NCBI GenBank assembly: GCA_964415295.1
Contig: CAYPYN010000007.1
Coordinates: 91,998 to 155,997 of the forward strand
DNA: 64,000 nt
DNA from: SB21 sp964415295
GTDB lineage: Bacteria; CLD3; SB21
Direction: 5' to 3'
A program made the position numbers and the translations under genes. This document shows positions 53,006 to 63,304 of this stretch, piece after piece (positions within the stretch are counted from its first letter, which is position 1; the number at the start of each line of letters is the position of its first letter). The notes under the pieces are model-generated. The model saw only the letters and a program-made list of their open reading frames with translations, made no database searches and was not told the origin of the DNA.

Positions 53006-56000
53006 ATGAAACTGATGGATTATGCCTTGACAAAAAAGTTGTTAGGATTGTTCTTGGCTCTCAGCTTCCCCGCGACAGCCGCTCTGAGGCCTCCCATATT
53101 GGCTGTAACACTAAATGAGCCTCGTACAACCGACTCTCTCGCGCTCGTAGCTCTCTACGACAGCGCGAATGGAGCAAACTGGACGACCAAGACGAATTGG
53201 AAAACATCAAATCCCATTGATACTTGGTATGGAGTGAGTGTTTCCAGCGGCAGAGTCACTCATTTGGATTTGACGTACAATAATCTAACGGGCAAACTAA
53301 CATCCGCTATCGGAGATCTTACTGGCCTGATAAGTCTGAAATTGGGTTCCAATTATATGACAGGATCAATTCCGGGCACAATTGGAAACATGACGAGTCT
53401 CGAAGAATTGTATATTCACGCGAATCAATTCACCGGCACAATTCCGACTTCTGTTGGCAATTTGTCGAACCTTCGGATATTGTTTCTCCAATTGAATGGC
53501 TTGACCGGTGCCGTTCCGATGGAGATTGGCAATTTAAGCCAAGTGACGCTCATTACCGTGAGCGGAAACGATCTGTCTGATTCGATTCCATCTCAACTTG
53601 GAAATCTCGGCAATCTAACAGGATTATACCTCAATGGAAATAATTTTTCGGGTTCCATTCCTCCGGCTTTTGGGAATCTGACCAACCTACAGTATTTGAC
53701 ACTGAGTAACAACCAACTAAGCGGTTCGATACCCGCGGAGCTTGGATCTCTTTCTCAATTGGAGTGGCTGTGGTTGGCCGATAATCATTTATCAGGGACC
53801 ATACCTTCTCAACTTGGAAATCTGACTCACTTAAGACAGCTTTATCTGGATCACAATACTCTGAGTGGAAGTTTGCCGAGTCTCACCACATTAACGAGTC
53901 TTGAGGAATTAAGAATTCAATCCAATCGTATTGACGTCTTGCCTGACCTAACATCCATTACCAGCCTTATCAACTTAATTATTGATCATAACCAATTTAC
54001 ATTTGAAGATATAGAACCAAACATCGATGCGCCAAGCTCTACCTTCACCTATTCCCCGCAGGACAGCGTGGGTTCATATAAGGACACTACGGCGGTAAGT
54101 GGATCCAGTTTTGAATGCGCGGTGAGTGTCGGCGGAGATCATAACCAGTACCAGTGGTACAAGAATGGTAGCATTATCGGCGGAGCAACGTCGGCATCCT
54201 ATACTATTCCATCCGTAACCTACTTGGATTCCGGCACCTATCATTGCCGGATCACAAATACCGTTGCGACGGCACTGACGCTGTATAGCCGGACGTTTAA
54301 ATTGCATGTCATTCCATCGTTGCGTACGACCGATTCCCTCGCGCTCGTAGCCTTGTACGACAGCACCGGCGGACCGAACTGGACGAACAAGACGAACTGG
54401 AAATCCTCTAATCCGATCGACACGTGGTTTGGTGTAACACTGAGCGGGGGGAGAGTGGCGTCTATAGTTCTGACAAGTAACAATCTGGTTGGGCATATAC
54501 CTGCTGCTATTGGTAATTTGAATTCACTCACATATCTTTTTCTTTCCTCCAATCAGCTAAGCGGAACAATCCCGCCTCAGCTTTGGAGTTTGAACTCATT
54601 GGATCACTTGTCTCTGGGATTTAATAAGTTCTCGCCTTGGTCAATTCCAATCTCTATTTTCAATATGACTTCACTCATTCAGTTAGATCTTGCCGGCGAT
54701 TCATTGGTGGGGACTATTCCATCACAAATAGGTGACTTGACCAATTTGACAGCGCTGAGTTTACAATACAACCAACTCGATGGAACAATTCCAACAGAAA
54801 TAGTAGGCTTGGCAAATCTGCAGCTTCTAGATTTCGGTCACAATCATCTCGTGGGAACAATTCCGACAGACATTGGAAGTATGACCAACTTGCGGAATCT
54901 GCACATGGAAGGCAATCAGCTCACCGGAACTGTTCCTACGCAAATGGGAAGCTTGACCAATCTGCAAGAGTTATGGTTAGGTAATAACCAGCTTACAGGA
55001 ACCATTCCTATACAGTTGGGCAACCTGACCAGTTTATACTATTTAGATTTAAGTGCAAATGGACTATCGGGATCAATTCCGGCAGAAATTGGAAATTTGA
55101 CTGCACTGACATATTTATATCTCGCTCAAAACAAGCTTACAGGAGTTGTTCCTAATCTTAACACACTGACGAGTCTCGAAGATCTAAGATTGTCAGGAAA
55201 CCAACTTACTGGTTTGCCGGATCTCAGTTCTCTGACAAGCCTGAATCAATTATTTGTAGAAAATAACAAACTGACATTTGAAGACATCGAACCCAACATC
55301 GGTGGACCAAATACTCAATTCACCTACTCCCCGCAAGACAGCGTGGGGACTTACAAAGACACGACGGTCAGTACCGGATCCGCAATAGAGATGTCGGTGA
55401 TTTTGGGGGGAACAAGCAATCAATATCAGTGGTATAAGAACGGCAACGTCATCAACGGAGCAACATCGGCGACGTATGCGATCCCTTCCCCAAACGCGAT
55501 GAATTCCGGAGTCTATCATTGTCAAATAGCCAATTCTGTCGCGACGGACTTGACGTTGTACAGCAGAACACATACTCTGCATGTGACTCCGGTTACTACC
55601 GGTGGCTTGATTGCATATTATCCGCTGAACGGCAATGCCCGCGACACCAGCGGTAATAGTGTTCACGGGATCATCAACGAAGCCATCCCGGTCCCGGATC
55701 GTTTCGGTAATTCGGTTGGTGCAATGTATTTTGACGGAAGCAACGACTACATTCAGGCACCTGCGGATCTATTACCCACAGCCACCCGCACTGTCTCAGC
55801 ATGGTTTTATGCTAATTCTTTGGATAAGCCGGTGATATGGGCTTACGGAGGAGACGGTGGTGCAACCTCAATATTCCTTGCACTGAACCTGTCCAATACA
55901 AACAATATGGTTGCGGAATCTCATTTTGCAACATACCAGTTGAGTTATGCCTACACCACGCCACCTGCTCAACAGTGGTATCACGTCGTTTTGACAATAG

Positions 56001-59000
56001 ATCCGGCCGGATCTAAGATGTACCTGAATGGAAATATGGTAGCCAGCAATACCTCCTATAATGATTATACGGTGGTTGCAGGAAGATCGCTTTTCTTGGG
56101 CACCTGCATTGACGGAAATGGAACGCAACCATATTCGGACCCCGCTGTCGGCTATTTTAATGGGGCTCTGGATGATGTCGCATTCTACAATCGAGCTTTG
56201 ACTGCGGAAGAGATCGACTCTCTCTACCACGTTGCTGGATGGGCCGCGCCTCCTCCAGTTATCACTTCGTTTACACCAACTTCCGGCCCGATCGGAACTT
56301 CGGTCGCTATTACGGGAACCAATTTCAATACCACTGCTTTCAATAACGTCGTGTATTTCGGCGCGGTGAAAGCGCAGGTGACTAATGCCGCTTCCACTGA
56401 GTTGACCGTGATTGTTCCTACGGGCACGACGTACGCGCCTATTACCGTGACGGATACAACGACGGGGTTGACTGCTTATTCAAGTAAGCCGTTTGTGGTC
56501 ACGTTTCCGAGTTCACAGGTAATAGATGCGACATCCTTTGCGTCAAAAGTTGACTTCACGGCAGGAGCGGCCCCATACACTGTTGCCGTTGGTGACCTGG
56601 ATGGGGATGGTAAACCGGATGTGGCAGTTGCGAACGAAGGCAGCGGCATGCTTTCGATCTTCAGAAACACAAGCACCACCGGCTCGTGTGACTTTGCCAC
56701 CAAAGCAGATTTCGCAACGGGAGTATCTCCCCGCGGAGTCGCCGTTGGTGACGTGGATGGAGACGGTAAGCCTGATGTGGTAGTAACAAACAACGGCGGC
56801 ACCACAATATCCGTCTATAGAAACACCAGTACGATCGGCGCTATCACTCTTGACCCAAAAGTAGATTTCGCAATGGGAAATGGTCCTAACACCGTTGCTA
56901 TTGGCGACGTGGATGGTGACGGTAAAGCCGATCTCGTTGTAGCAAGTGAGTTCAGCAGCGGCATGATTTCAATCTTTCGAAACACCGGTAATGTGGGGAC
57001 GATCAGTTTTGCGGCTAAAGTGGATTCCTTGACAGGAAGTGGTCCGTGGGGAGTTGCCATAGGTGATTTGGACGGCGACGGTAAGCCTGATATAGTCAAT
57101 GCAAACGCCGGCAACAACACAATCTCGGTTTTCAGAAACACCAGCACCGGCGGCTCGATCAGTCTTGACCCCAAAGTAGATTTTGCAACAGGAAGCTATC
57201 CCTTGGGCGTTGCCATAGGTGACGTAGATGCAGACGGCAAGCCTGATGTGGTCGTCACGAATTATAGCGGCGCCACAGTATCGGTCTTCAGAAACACCAG
57301 TACGAGCGGCTCTATCAGCCTTGACGTCAAAGCAGACTTCGCAACCGGAAGTGTTCCTGCGGGAGTCGCTCTGGGTGATATGGATGGAGACGGTAAGGCT
57401 GATATTGCTACCGCAAACTATAGTAGCAGTACGGTTTCAGTTCTCAGGAACACAAGCAGCAGCGGCACCATCGGTCTTGCCGGCAAAGTAGACTTCGCGA
57501 CGGGAAGTGCGCCCGTAGGTGTCGTCATAAGTGATATGGATGGGGATGGAAAGCCGGACTTAGCAGCGACAAATCAAGGCAGCAGTACCGTTTCTGTGTT
57601 GCGCAATACCTCGCTATCCGGACGCGCTCTCGACTCCCTCGCGCTCGTAGATCTATACGACAGCACGGGAGGGGACAACTGGACGAACAAGACGAACTGG
57701 AAAACGTCGAATCCCATCGATACGTGGTATGGTGTGACACTGAGCGGGAATCGCGTATATTCGATTAGTCTATTGAACAACAATCTTGCAGGAATCCTGC
57801 CAGCCTCAATTGGAAATCTGTCCTCTTTGTATGAACTGGATCTTTGGACGAATCACTTGATTGGAAATATTCCCTCAACGATTGGCAACATGCAAGGATT
57901 AAATCAATTAAATCTGGCTTCGAACCAAATTACAGGATCTATTCCTCCTGAAATCGGCAATTTGACTAACTTGATGTCAATAAACTTGGTATCGAACTTA
58001 CTTTCGGGTTCCATTCCGGTTGAATTCGGTAATCTCTCCAATCTGGAATATCTCTATCTGCGACGCAATGCCCTCTCGGGATCTATTCCTTCGTCGCTGG
58101 GCAATGCCTCTAATCTGAAAGTACTCGGTCTTGGGTATAATCAGTTATCAGGATTCATTCCTTCGGAAATTGGCAATCTCGTCAAATTAGAAATGTTGAA
58201 TCTTCCATATAATCAGCTCACCGGTGCAGTTCCAACTTCACTAACGATTCTCCCATATCTAAATCAGGTGCGACTAACGGCTAATGGATTGACAGATTTG
58301 CCCGATTTTACGGGTCTCGATTCTCTTAAGGAGCTCTCGATAGATAGCAACCGTTTTACTTTTGAAGACATTGAACCAAACATCGGCGCGGCTTCACAGA
58401 CATTTACTTATTCCCCGCAGGACAGCATAGGAACCTATTCAACTCTTACTATGCTCCAGGGAACGGCAGAAACGCTTTCTGTCGATGTTGGGGGAGAAAA
58501 CAACCGGTACCAATGGATGAAAAACGGCGTTGATATTACCGGCGCAACAAGCAATGAATACTACAAACTGTATTGGGACGTTCCTGATTCCGGTAATTAT
58601 GTTTGCAGGATCACTAATACCGTAGCAACAGAGTTGACGCTTTACAGCAGGCCCGCAAGGGTCATTGTTTACCCTATGCCGACTCAGCCCGGCAATCTCG
58701 TTGCCACGCCCGTATCATCAAGCCGGATCGACCTGAGTTGGACGGCAAGCTCCAATGCGACAAAATATAATATTTTCCAATCCTTGACATCCGGGAGTGG
58801 ATTTAATGTGATTGATTCGGTAAGTGTCCCCGCAACATCATATAGCAATACCGGTTTGTCTGTTAATACAACATATTACTATCGCATTTATGCGGCGAAT
58901 CAATACGGAGCGACTTCCTCCAATTCCAACGAAGCCTCCGCTACGACTTTGGGGATTGCTCCGACCCTCGGCACGCCCAATGTATCTAACCCTTCACCCA

Positions 59001-60538
59001 TTCCTTCGGCCGCAGTGACGATCACCGTGACGGCGACCGGCACCAGTCCAACCGTCAAACTGTTGTATGGAAAGACTACTCAAACGGAAGGCGATTCTCT
59101 GACCATGACTTACAATGGAATCAATTACAGCGGCACTATTCCGGGATCATCGGTAACTCAGGAAGGCGTGTGGTACCGTATTCGCGCTCAGAATACCGGC
59201 GGAGTGGTCTATTATCCCGCGACGTCACGAGCGAGCATCAGCGTTACGATCAACGATATCGCAACAATTTGGGACAACAGCCACTTTTACGGAGGCATTC
59301 CCAAAGAACAGTATTTTACTATCGCTATGTCCATGGATGCATCGCTATCTCTGACCGGTCTTTGGGGTGCCCAGATTCTGGAAGATGGTATTCCGACCAA
59401 TTGGCGCGCATGGGAATTCGACCAGCCGACACAATCGTTCGTTGACGTAACGAGTTTGTCGGGAGATAAAGCCTATTTCATCTATCATCGCCAGGGTTCC
59501 GCTCAGGAAATATTCAACAGCGCTACTTCACGGAAAACCAACGATCCGCAGATGTTCGGTAATATCGTATTAAGCCCTCAGTGGAACGCCGTACCGTGGC
59601 CCTACACGTTCCCGGCAAATATTTTTGTGAAAGACTTAAACCAGGATTCCATCGGATCGGTGTGGAAATTATGGGGCGTTTCCGGCTGGGAGCAGGTTAC
59701 AGAGATGCGCGCATTCGGCGGTTACATGATCTATAATAAGACCGGAGGAAATGTAAGGCTTGGCGATGTGGTAGACTGGACAATGATGGCAGTAAAACCG
59801 GCAGTGGATCAAACCGAATGGCGGTTACGTTTCATTGCTGAATCGGGTGAATACCGCGATGCTTTCAATTTTGCAGGCGTTTCTGAGAACTTCACCACGC
59901 TGAGCGAACCGGAACCGGTATCGGTAGGAAAGAATATCGGCCTGTATTTCAGGAGAGGAGATCTGACGCTCTCCGGAGATATCCGCTCTGCCAATGAGGA
60001 CGGCCATGTTTGGGATATGATCGTTCGTAATACTACCGGCAAGAACCGCACTAGATTGACCTGGGATATGATGGGAGCTCTGACATCCGATGTAAAAGTG
60101 ATTCTCGTGGACGTCACCAATAACCAATGTATCGAACTTGACGAAACGGTCCCATACTATGAATTCAGGAACCAAAACCAGAACCGTTTTAAACTGGTTG
60201 CCGGCAAAGCCGGATATGTGCTGAACGAAGTGAATAAGATCAAGGCGCAGCTTCCCGATGAATTCATGCTATCGCAGAATTATCCTAATCCGTTCAATCC
60301 GACGACCACTATTAAATTCGATGTGGCGCGGTCGGGTCACGTCAGGATAACGGTATACAATATTCTTGGCCAATCGGTTGTGACATTGGCGGATGGTTAC
60401 TTTGAAACGGGGAAAGGATATCGTGTGACCTGGAACGGAAAGGATGTATCGGGTAGGGAGGTTGCGAGCGGTATTTACATCTGCCGTCTTGAATCCGGTA
60501 AATTTTCAAAGGTGAAAAAAATGCTGTTGGTGAAATAA
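53006..60538 (+). CDS. giant T9SS-secreted LRR/Ig/LamG/FG-GAP surface protein
   Basis: A 2510-residue protein with a signal peptide (about 1-28). In order: two LRR-plus-Ig cassettes (about 43-435 and 443-862), a LamG-like jelly roll (about 865-1080: LIAYYPLNGNARDTSGN), an IPT/TIG domain (about 1084-1167), seven FG-GAP/VCBS repeats (about 1175-1540), a third LRR-plus-Ig cassette (about 1543-1890), one FN3 domain, two beta domains, and a C-terminal T9SS sorting domain with QNYPNPFNPTTTIKF and SGIYICRLESG. LamG domains often bind glycans and FG-GAP repeats bind calcium, so this looks like a surface adhesin. The last about 550 residues are paralogous to those of the first giant. Confidence 0.85.
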   Translation: MKLMDYALTKKLLGLFLALSFPATAALRPPILAVTLNEPRTTDSLALVALYDSANGANWTTKTNWKTSNPIDTWYGVSVSSGRVTHLDLTYNNLTGKLTSAIGDLTGLISLKLGSNYMTGSIPGTIGNMTSLEELYIHANQFTGTIPTSVGNLSNLRILFLQLNGLTGAVPMEIGNLSQVTLITVSGNDLSDSIPSQLGNLGNLTGLYLNGNNFSGSIPPAFGNLTNLQYLTLSNNQLSGSIPAELGSLSQLEWLWLADNHLSGTIPSQLGNLTHLRQLYLDHNTLSGSLPSLTTLTSLEELRIQSNRIDVLPDLTSITSLINLIIDHNQFTFEDIEPNIDAPSSTFTYSPQDSVGSYKDTTAVSGSSFECAVSVGGDHNQYQWYKNGSIIGGATSASYTIPSVTYLDSGTYHCRITNTVATALTLYSRTFKLHVIPSLRTTDSLALVALYDSTGGPNWTNKTNWKSSNPIDTWFGVTLSGGRVASIVLTSNNLVGHIPAAIGNLNSLTYLFLSSNQLSGTIPPQLWSLNSLDHLSLGFNKFSPWSIPISIFNMTSLIQLDLAGDSLVGTIPSQIGDLTNLTALSLQYNQLDGTIPTEIVGLANLQLLDFGHNHLVGTIPTDIGSMTNLRNLHMEGNQLTGTVPTQMGSLTNLQELWLGNNQLTGTIPIQLGNLTSLYYLDLSANGLSGSIPAEIGNLTALTYLYLAQNKLTGVVPNLNTLTSLEDLRLSGNQLTGLPDLSSLTSLNQLFVENNKLTFEDIEPNIGGPNTQFTYSPQDSVGTYKDTTVSTGSAIEMSVILGGTSNQYQWYKNGNVINGATSATYAIPSPNAMNSGVYHCQIANSVATDLTLYSRTHTLHVTPVTTGGLIAYYPLNGNARDTSGNSVHGIINEAIPVPDRFGNSVGAMYFDGSNDYIQAPADLLPTATRTVSAWFYANSLDKPVIWAYGGDGGATSIFLALNLSNTNNMVAESHFATYQLSYAYTTPPAQQWYHVVLTIDPAGSKMYLNGNMVASNTSYNDYTVVAGRSLFLGTCIDGNGTQPYSDPAVGYFNGALDDVAFYNRALTAEEIDSLYHVAGWAAPPPVITSFTPTSGPIGTSVAITGTNFNTTAFNNVVYFGAVKAQVTNAASTELTVIVPTGTTYAPITVTDTTTGLTAYSSKPFVVTFPSSQVIDATSFASKVDFTAGAAPYTVAVGDLDGDGKPDVAVANEGSGMLSIFRNTSTTGSCDFATKADFATGVSPRGVAVGDVDGDGKPDVVVTNNGGTTISVYRNTSTIGAITLDPKVDFAMGNGPNTVAIGDVDGDGKADLVVASEFSSGMISIFRNTGNVGTISFAAKVDSLTGSGPWGVAIGDLDGDGKPDIVNANAGNNTISVFRNTSTGGSISLDPKVDFATGSYPLGVAIGDVDADGKPDVVVTNYSGATVSVFRNTSTSGSISLDVKADFATGSVPAGVALGDMDGDGKADIATANYSSSTVSVLRNTSSSGTIGLAGKVDFATGSAPVGVVISDMDGDGKPDLAATNQGSSTVSVLRNTSLSGRALDSLALVDLYDSTGGDNWTNKTNWKTSNPIDTWYGVTLSGNRVYSISLLNNNLAGILPASIGNLSSLYELDLWTNHLIGNIPSTIGNMQGLNQLNLASNQITGSIPPEIGNLTNLMSINLVSNLLSGSIPVEFGNLSNLEYLYLRRNALSGSIPSSLGNASNLKVLGLGYNQLSGFIPSEIGNLVKLEMLNLPYNQLTGAVPTSLTILPYLNQVRLTANGLTDLPDFTGLDSLKELSIDSNRFTFEDIEPNIGAASQTFTYSPQDSIGTYSTLTMLQGTAETLSVDVGGENNRYQWMKNGVDITGATSNEYYKLYWDVPDSGNYVCRITNTVATELTLYSRPARVIVYPMPTQPGNLVATPVSSSRIDLSWTASSNATKYNIFQSLTSGSGFNVIDSVSVPATSYSNTGLSVNTTYYYRIYAANQYGATSSNSNEASATTLGIAPTLGTPNVSNPSPIPSAAVTITVTATGTSPTVKLLYGKTTQTEGDSLTMTYNGINYSGTIPGSSVTQEGVWYRIRAQNTGGVVYYPATSRASISVTINDIATIWDNSHFYGGIPKEQYFTIAMSMDASLSLTGLWGAQILEDGIPTNWRAWEFDQPTQSFVDVTSLSGDKAYFIYHRQGSAQEIFNSATSRKTNDPQMFGNIVLSPQWNAVPWPYTFPANIFVKDLNQDSIGSVWKLWGVSGWEQVTEMRAFGGYMIYNKTGGNVRLGDVVDWTMMAVKPAVDQTEWRLRFIAESGEYRDAFNFAGVSENFTTLSEPEPVSVGKNIGLYFRRGDLTLSGDIRSANEDGHVWDMIVRNTTGKNRTRLTWDMMGALTSDVKVILVDVTNNQCIELDETVPYYEFRNQNQNRFKLVAGKAGYVLNEVNKIKAQLPDEFMLSQNYPNPFNPTTTIKFDVARSGHVRITVYNILGQSVVTLADGYFETGKGYRVTWNGKDVSGREVASGIYICRLESGKFSKVKKMLLVK
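53132..58670 (+). repeat. three LRR-Ig cassettes inside the second giant gene
   Basis: Cassettes begin at 53132, 54332 and 57632. The cap segments of the last two share long nearly identical nucleotide stretches (for example CTGGACGAACAAGACGAACT in both), more than protein conservation needs, which points to recent duplication or gene conversion. Confidence 0.75.
56535..57620 (+). repeat. seven tandem FG-GAP/VCBS repeats
   Basis: Seven units of about 50 residues, each with a calcium-type loop of the form GDxDGDGKPD and a following FRNTS segment. Loop variants are DLDGDGKPD, DVDGDGKPD, DVDGDGKAD, DLDGDGKPD, DVDADGKPD, DMDGDGKAD and DMDGDGKPD. Together they would form one seven-bladed beta-propeller. 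Confidence 0.85.
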
Positions 60539-60561
60539 CATTGGAAACTCTGATGTTTTAG

Positions 60562-60588
60562 CCCCGCGGAAAACCCGCGGGGTTTTTT
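60562..60588 (+). terminator. Rho-independent terminator after second giant gene
   Basis: CCCCGCGG and CCGCGGGG form a perfect GC-rich stem with a short A-rich loop, followed by TTTTTT. Confidence 0.9.
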
Positions 60589-60687
60589 ATTACCGGACTT
60601 CGCGGGGACGAACTTTCATGTTTCATTTTACGCCGGCAAATGATATATTTTCAATGAAATCTGGCGTAATAAACCATAGGAGTATTC

Positions 60688-61467
60688 ATGCCGTATCAAT
60701 TTCTTCAGCTGGAGATTGCCGATAAGATTGCGTTGTTGTCCTTAAACAATCCTCCGGGCAACAGTCTGAAAATGCCTTTGCTGCAGGAGTTGGATAGGAT
60801 GCTGGACGAACTTCATCAGAATAGTGAAGTCAAAGTGATCATCATAACGGGAGCAGGGAAGATGTTTGCCAGCGGCGCGGACATCGATGAGATTTCAAAG
60901 CTGACTTCTAAGGAATTAGCCAAAGAGATGTCGGCCTTCGGACAAAAGGTCTTTCTCAAACTTGAGAACGGTTCTAAACCCGTGATCGCGGCCATCAACG
61001 GATTTTGTTTAGGCGGCGGACTGGAATTGGCCATGAGTTGCCACATACGTATCGCCTCCGACCGCGCCCTGATGGGACTGCCGGAGATCGCGTTAGGCAT
61101 CATTCCTGGTTTCGGCGGTACTCAGCGTCTGCCGCGAATTGTAGGCATGAGTAAAGCTACGGAAATGATACTGAGCGCCGATCAGATTCGTGCCGAAGAA
61201 GCCTTGGCGATAGGACTCGTTAACAAGGTTGTTTCTAAAGATACGCTGATCGAGGATGCCAAAAAGGTGGCCTCCAAGATGACTTCCAAAAGCGGCTCCT
61301 CCATGGCCCGCGCACTGAAATCAATGGCGTTGGGTAGTCAGGTAGACATCGTCAAAGCTATGGATATCGAGTCGTCGTGCTTCAGCGAATTATACGGAAC
61401 CCACGATATGAAAGAAGGCGTTTCTGCGTTCCTCGAGAAACGTAAGCCGGATTTTAAGGACAAATAA
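60688..61467 (+). CDS. enoyl-CoA hydratase/isomerase family protein
   Basis: A 259-residue crotonase-fold enzyme that hydrates trans-2-enoyl-CoA in beta-oxidation or a related CoA pathway. Seen: GAGKMFASGADIDEI (oxyanion-hole strand), NGFCLGGGLELAMSCHIRIAS with the first catalytic Glu, and GLPEIALGIIPGFGGTQRLPR with the second Glu. Both Glu being present favours hydratase over isomerase. Length is typical. AGGAG ribosome site. No other fatty-acid genes are adjacent, so the substrate is unknown. Confidence 0.9.
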   Translation: MPYQFLQLEIADKIALLSLNNPPGNSLKMPLLQELDRMLDELHQNSEVKVIIITGAGKMFASGADIDEISKLTSKELAKEMSAFGQKVFLKLENGSKPVIAAINGFCLGGGLELAMSCHIRIASDRALMGLPEIALGIIPGFGGTQRLPRIVGMSKATEMILSADQIRAEEALAIGLVNKVVSKDTLIEDAKKVASKMTSKSGSSMARALKSMALGSQVDIVKAMDIESSCFSELYGTHDMKEGVSAFLEKRKPDFKDK

Positions 61468-61480
61468 GCGGACCCGGATA

Positions 61481-62188
61481 TTGAATACCTTCATACTTGA
61501 TTGGCGAAAAGACGAATTTATACAGCTCGTTCGTCATAACAGACCTGTTCTTTGGAATGAAATTTTTGGCAATGAGCATCCGATCGACCTGGAGATCGGG
61601 ATCGGTAACGGGAGCTTCCTGGTTCCTTTTGCCAAGGACCATCCCTCACGCAATATCGTCGGTATTGAAATTGAGGGATTTTACGTCAAGAAAGCGAATA
61701 GGAAATTGATCAGGCACGAGATCTCCAACGCAAGGCTGTTGATCGGAGACGCCAAATTTCTCACTTGGCGGCTTTTCGGAGACGCTTCGATTGAAAATGT
61801 GTACATCAATTATCCCGATCCCTGGTTTAAAAAAAGACACAAGAAACGGCGGCTGGTTAACCCGGTATCCTTGCGCATGCTGGCCCTCAAAATGCGGAGT
61901 GAACTTACGATTGCCACGGATGATGAGGAGTATAGGGATTGGGTGATCGAAAGCATCGATGAAACGCGCTGCTTCGACCATGTTTTTCCGGGCGTCTATG
62001 TGCGGGAATTGGAAGGTTATTATCCGACGAAATACGAGAAGAAATGGAAAGATCAGGGCAAATCCGTCTTCTATATGAAATTCAAGAAACGGCAAGATCC
62101 TGAAATAGACTGGGAAGAATATATTCGAACCCAGAATCTTCAGTTTACGCTTAACAAAGCTATGGGACTGACGGCAAAGGGTTTATAG
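61481..62188 (+). CDS. trmB: tRNA (guanine-N7-)-methyltransferase
   Basis: A 235-residue SAM-dependent enzyme that methylates G46 of tRNA. Seen: DLEIGIGNGSFLV (SAM loop), the NYPDPWFKKRHKKRRL motif characteristic of TrmB, and the GYYPTKYEKKWKDQG C-terminal motif. The start is a TTG at 61481, since no in-frame ATG precedes the SAM loop. The C-terminus extends about 20 residues beyond the core. It starts 13 bases after the hydratase stop. Confidence 0.93.
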   Translation: MNTFILDWRKDEFIQLVRHNRPVLWNEIFGNEHPIDLEIGIGNGSFLVPFAKDHPSRNIVGIEIEGFYVKKANRKLIRHEISNARLLIGDAKFLTWRLFGDASIENVYINYPDPWFKKRHKKRRLVNPVSLRMLALKMRSELTIATDDEEYRDWVIESIDETRCFDHVFPGVYVRELEGYYPTKYEKKWKDQGKSVFYMKFKKRQDPEIDWEEYIRTQNLQFTLNKAMGLTAKGL

Positions 62189-62204
62189 CGAGGAGGAAAC
62201 GATC

Positions 62205-62858
62205 ATGCGGTTATTGCTTCTGGGAGCACCGGGCGTTGGCAAAGGAACGCAGGCCAGAAAACTGGTCGAGACTTTGAAGATCCCTCAGATATCCACCGGC
62301 GACATGCTGAGGGAGGCGCTCAAACATAATACGCCTTTGGGTATTCAGGCCAAGTCCTTCATGGACAGCGGTAAACTCGTTCCGGACGATCTGATCATTG
62401 CGCTGGTCGAGGAAAGACTCGCCAAATCGGACGCAGAAAAGGGATTCATCCTTGACGGTTTTCCGCGCACTCTGCCCCAGGCGGAAGCCCTGGAAAGGTC
62501 TTTGCAGAAGATGAAGATCAAACTGGATGCCGTTATCGATTTCCATGTTCCGCATGCTGCCATTGTGGAGCGTTTGTCCAATCGGCTGGTTTGCCGGAAT
62601 TGCGGGACGGTATTCAATAAATTGACCCATCCGCCCAAAAAAGAAGAAGTCTGCGATGTCTGCGGTGGAGAGATCTATCAACGTACGGACGACCGGCGCG
62701 AGGCGATTGAGAAGCGTCTGTCGGTTTACGAAACCGAGACCGCGCCGCTTCGTGATTATTACCGTTCCGTGGGCAAATTAACCTACCTCGACGGGGAAAA
62801 GGAAGAAGACAAGGTCTTCGAGGATATCATGGCTATCGTTAGAACAGCCGGAGCCTGA
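62205..62858 (+). CDS. adk: adenylate kinase
   Basis: A 217-residue enzyme interconverting 2 ADP with ATP and AMP. Seen: P-loop GAPGVGKGT (7-15), the TGDMLREA motif, DGFPRTLPQAEAL, and a long-form LID with a four-cysteine zinc site (C-xx-C ... C-xx-C between about 128 and 151) followed by RTDDR. Length fits the long form. GAGGA ribosome site, 16 bases after trmB. Confidence 0.96.
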   Translation: MRLLLLGAPGVGKGTQARKLVETLKIPQISTGDMLREALKHNTPLGIQAKSFMDSGKLVPDDLIIALVEERLAKSDAEKGFILDGFPRTLPQAEALERSLQKMKIKLDAVIDFHVPHAAIVERLSNRLVCRNCGTVFNKLTHPPKKEEVCDVCGGEIYQRTDDRREAIEKRLSVYETETAPLRDYYRSVGKLTYLDGEKEEDKVFEDIMAIVRTAGA

Positions 62859-62881
62859 ATTTTTTCCCGCAATATCACGTT

Positions 62882-63304
62882 ATGATCCAGCGTGACTATA
62901 TCTTGCGCATGACGGAATTATTGGCCCGTGCATTGGCCAAGATTCTGAATCTCAAAGAGCAGGCGCAATACGAAAAAGCGCTGGATGAGATCGATCGTAC
63001 CGGCAGAGAGTTGCTCGGTCACGACTTCACCACCTTCAAAGATCTCTCCGACAAAGACCTGATCCGATGGATGACCTCGGACGGTATTTTTGACTCATTT
63101 AAGTGTATCACGTTGTCTAAACTCCTCAAGGAAGAAGGGGACATTTTTGAAATGAAGGGAGAGCGGCGTTTGAGCCGTATCCGGTACCTTCAGTCTCTGC
63201 ACCTCCTGGATGAAGCGGTTCGCGAGGATGAACGGAATAGAACGAAAGAGATACACGAGATGATAATGTGGCTGGCGGAAAAAACGTTAGGCGGAGACAA
63301 GTGA
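62882..63304 (+). CDS. DUF6483-like helical protein
   Basis: A 140-residue all-helical cytoplasmic protein. The opening DYILRMTELLARALAKIL resembles the start of the DUF6483 family, whose function is not known. It lies 23 bases after adk, probably in the same transcript, and abuts the convergent prfC with no spacer. Confidence 0.65.
   Translation: MIQRDYILRMTELLARALAKILNLKEQAQYEKALDEIDRTGRELLGHDFTTFKDLSDKDLIRWMTSDGIFDSFKCITLSKLLKEEGDIFEMKGERRLSRIRYLQSLHLLDEAVREDERNRTKEIHEMIMWLAEKTLGGDK

Noticed and set aside
41536..60538. CRISPR-like or satellite DNA in the repetitive region
   Set aside because: The periodicity is that of LRR and FG-GAP codons in continuous reading frames; there are no uniform spacers or direct repeats of CRISPR size.
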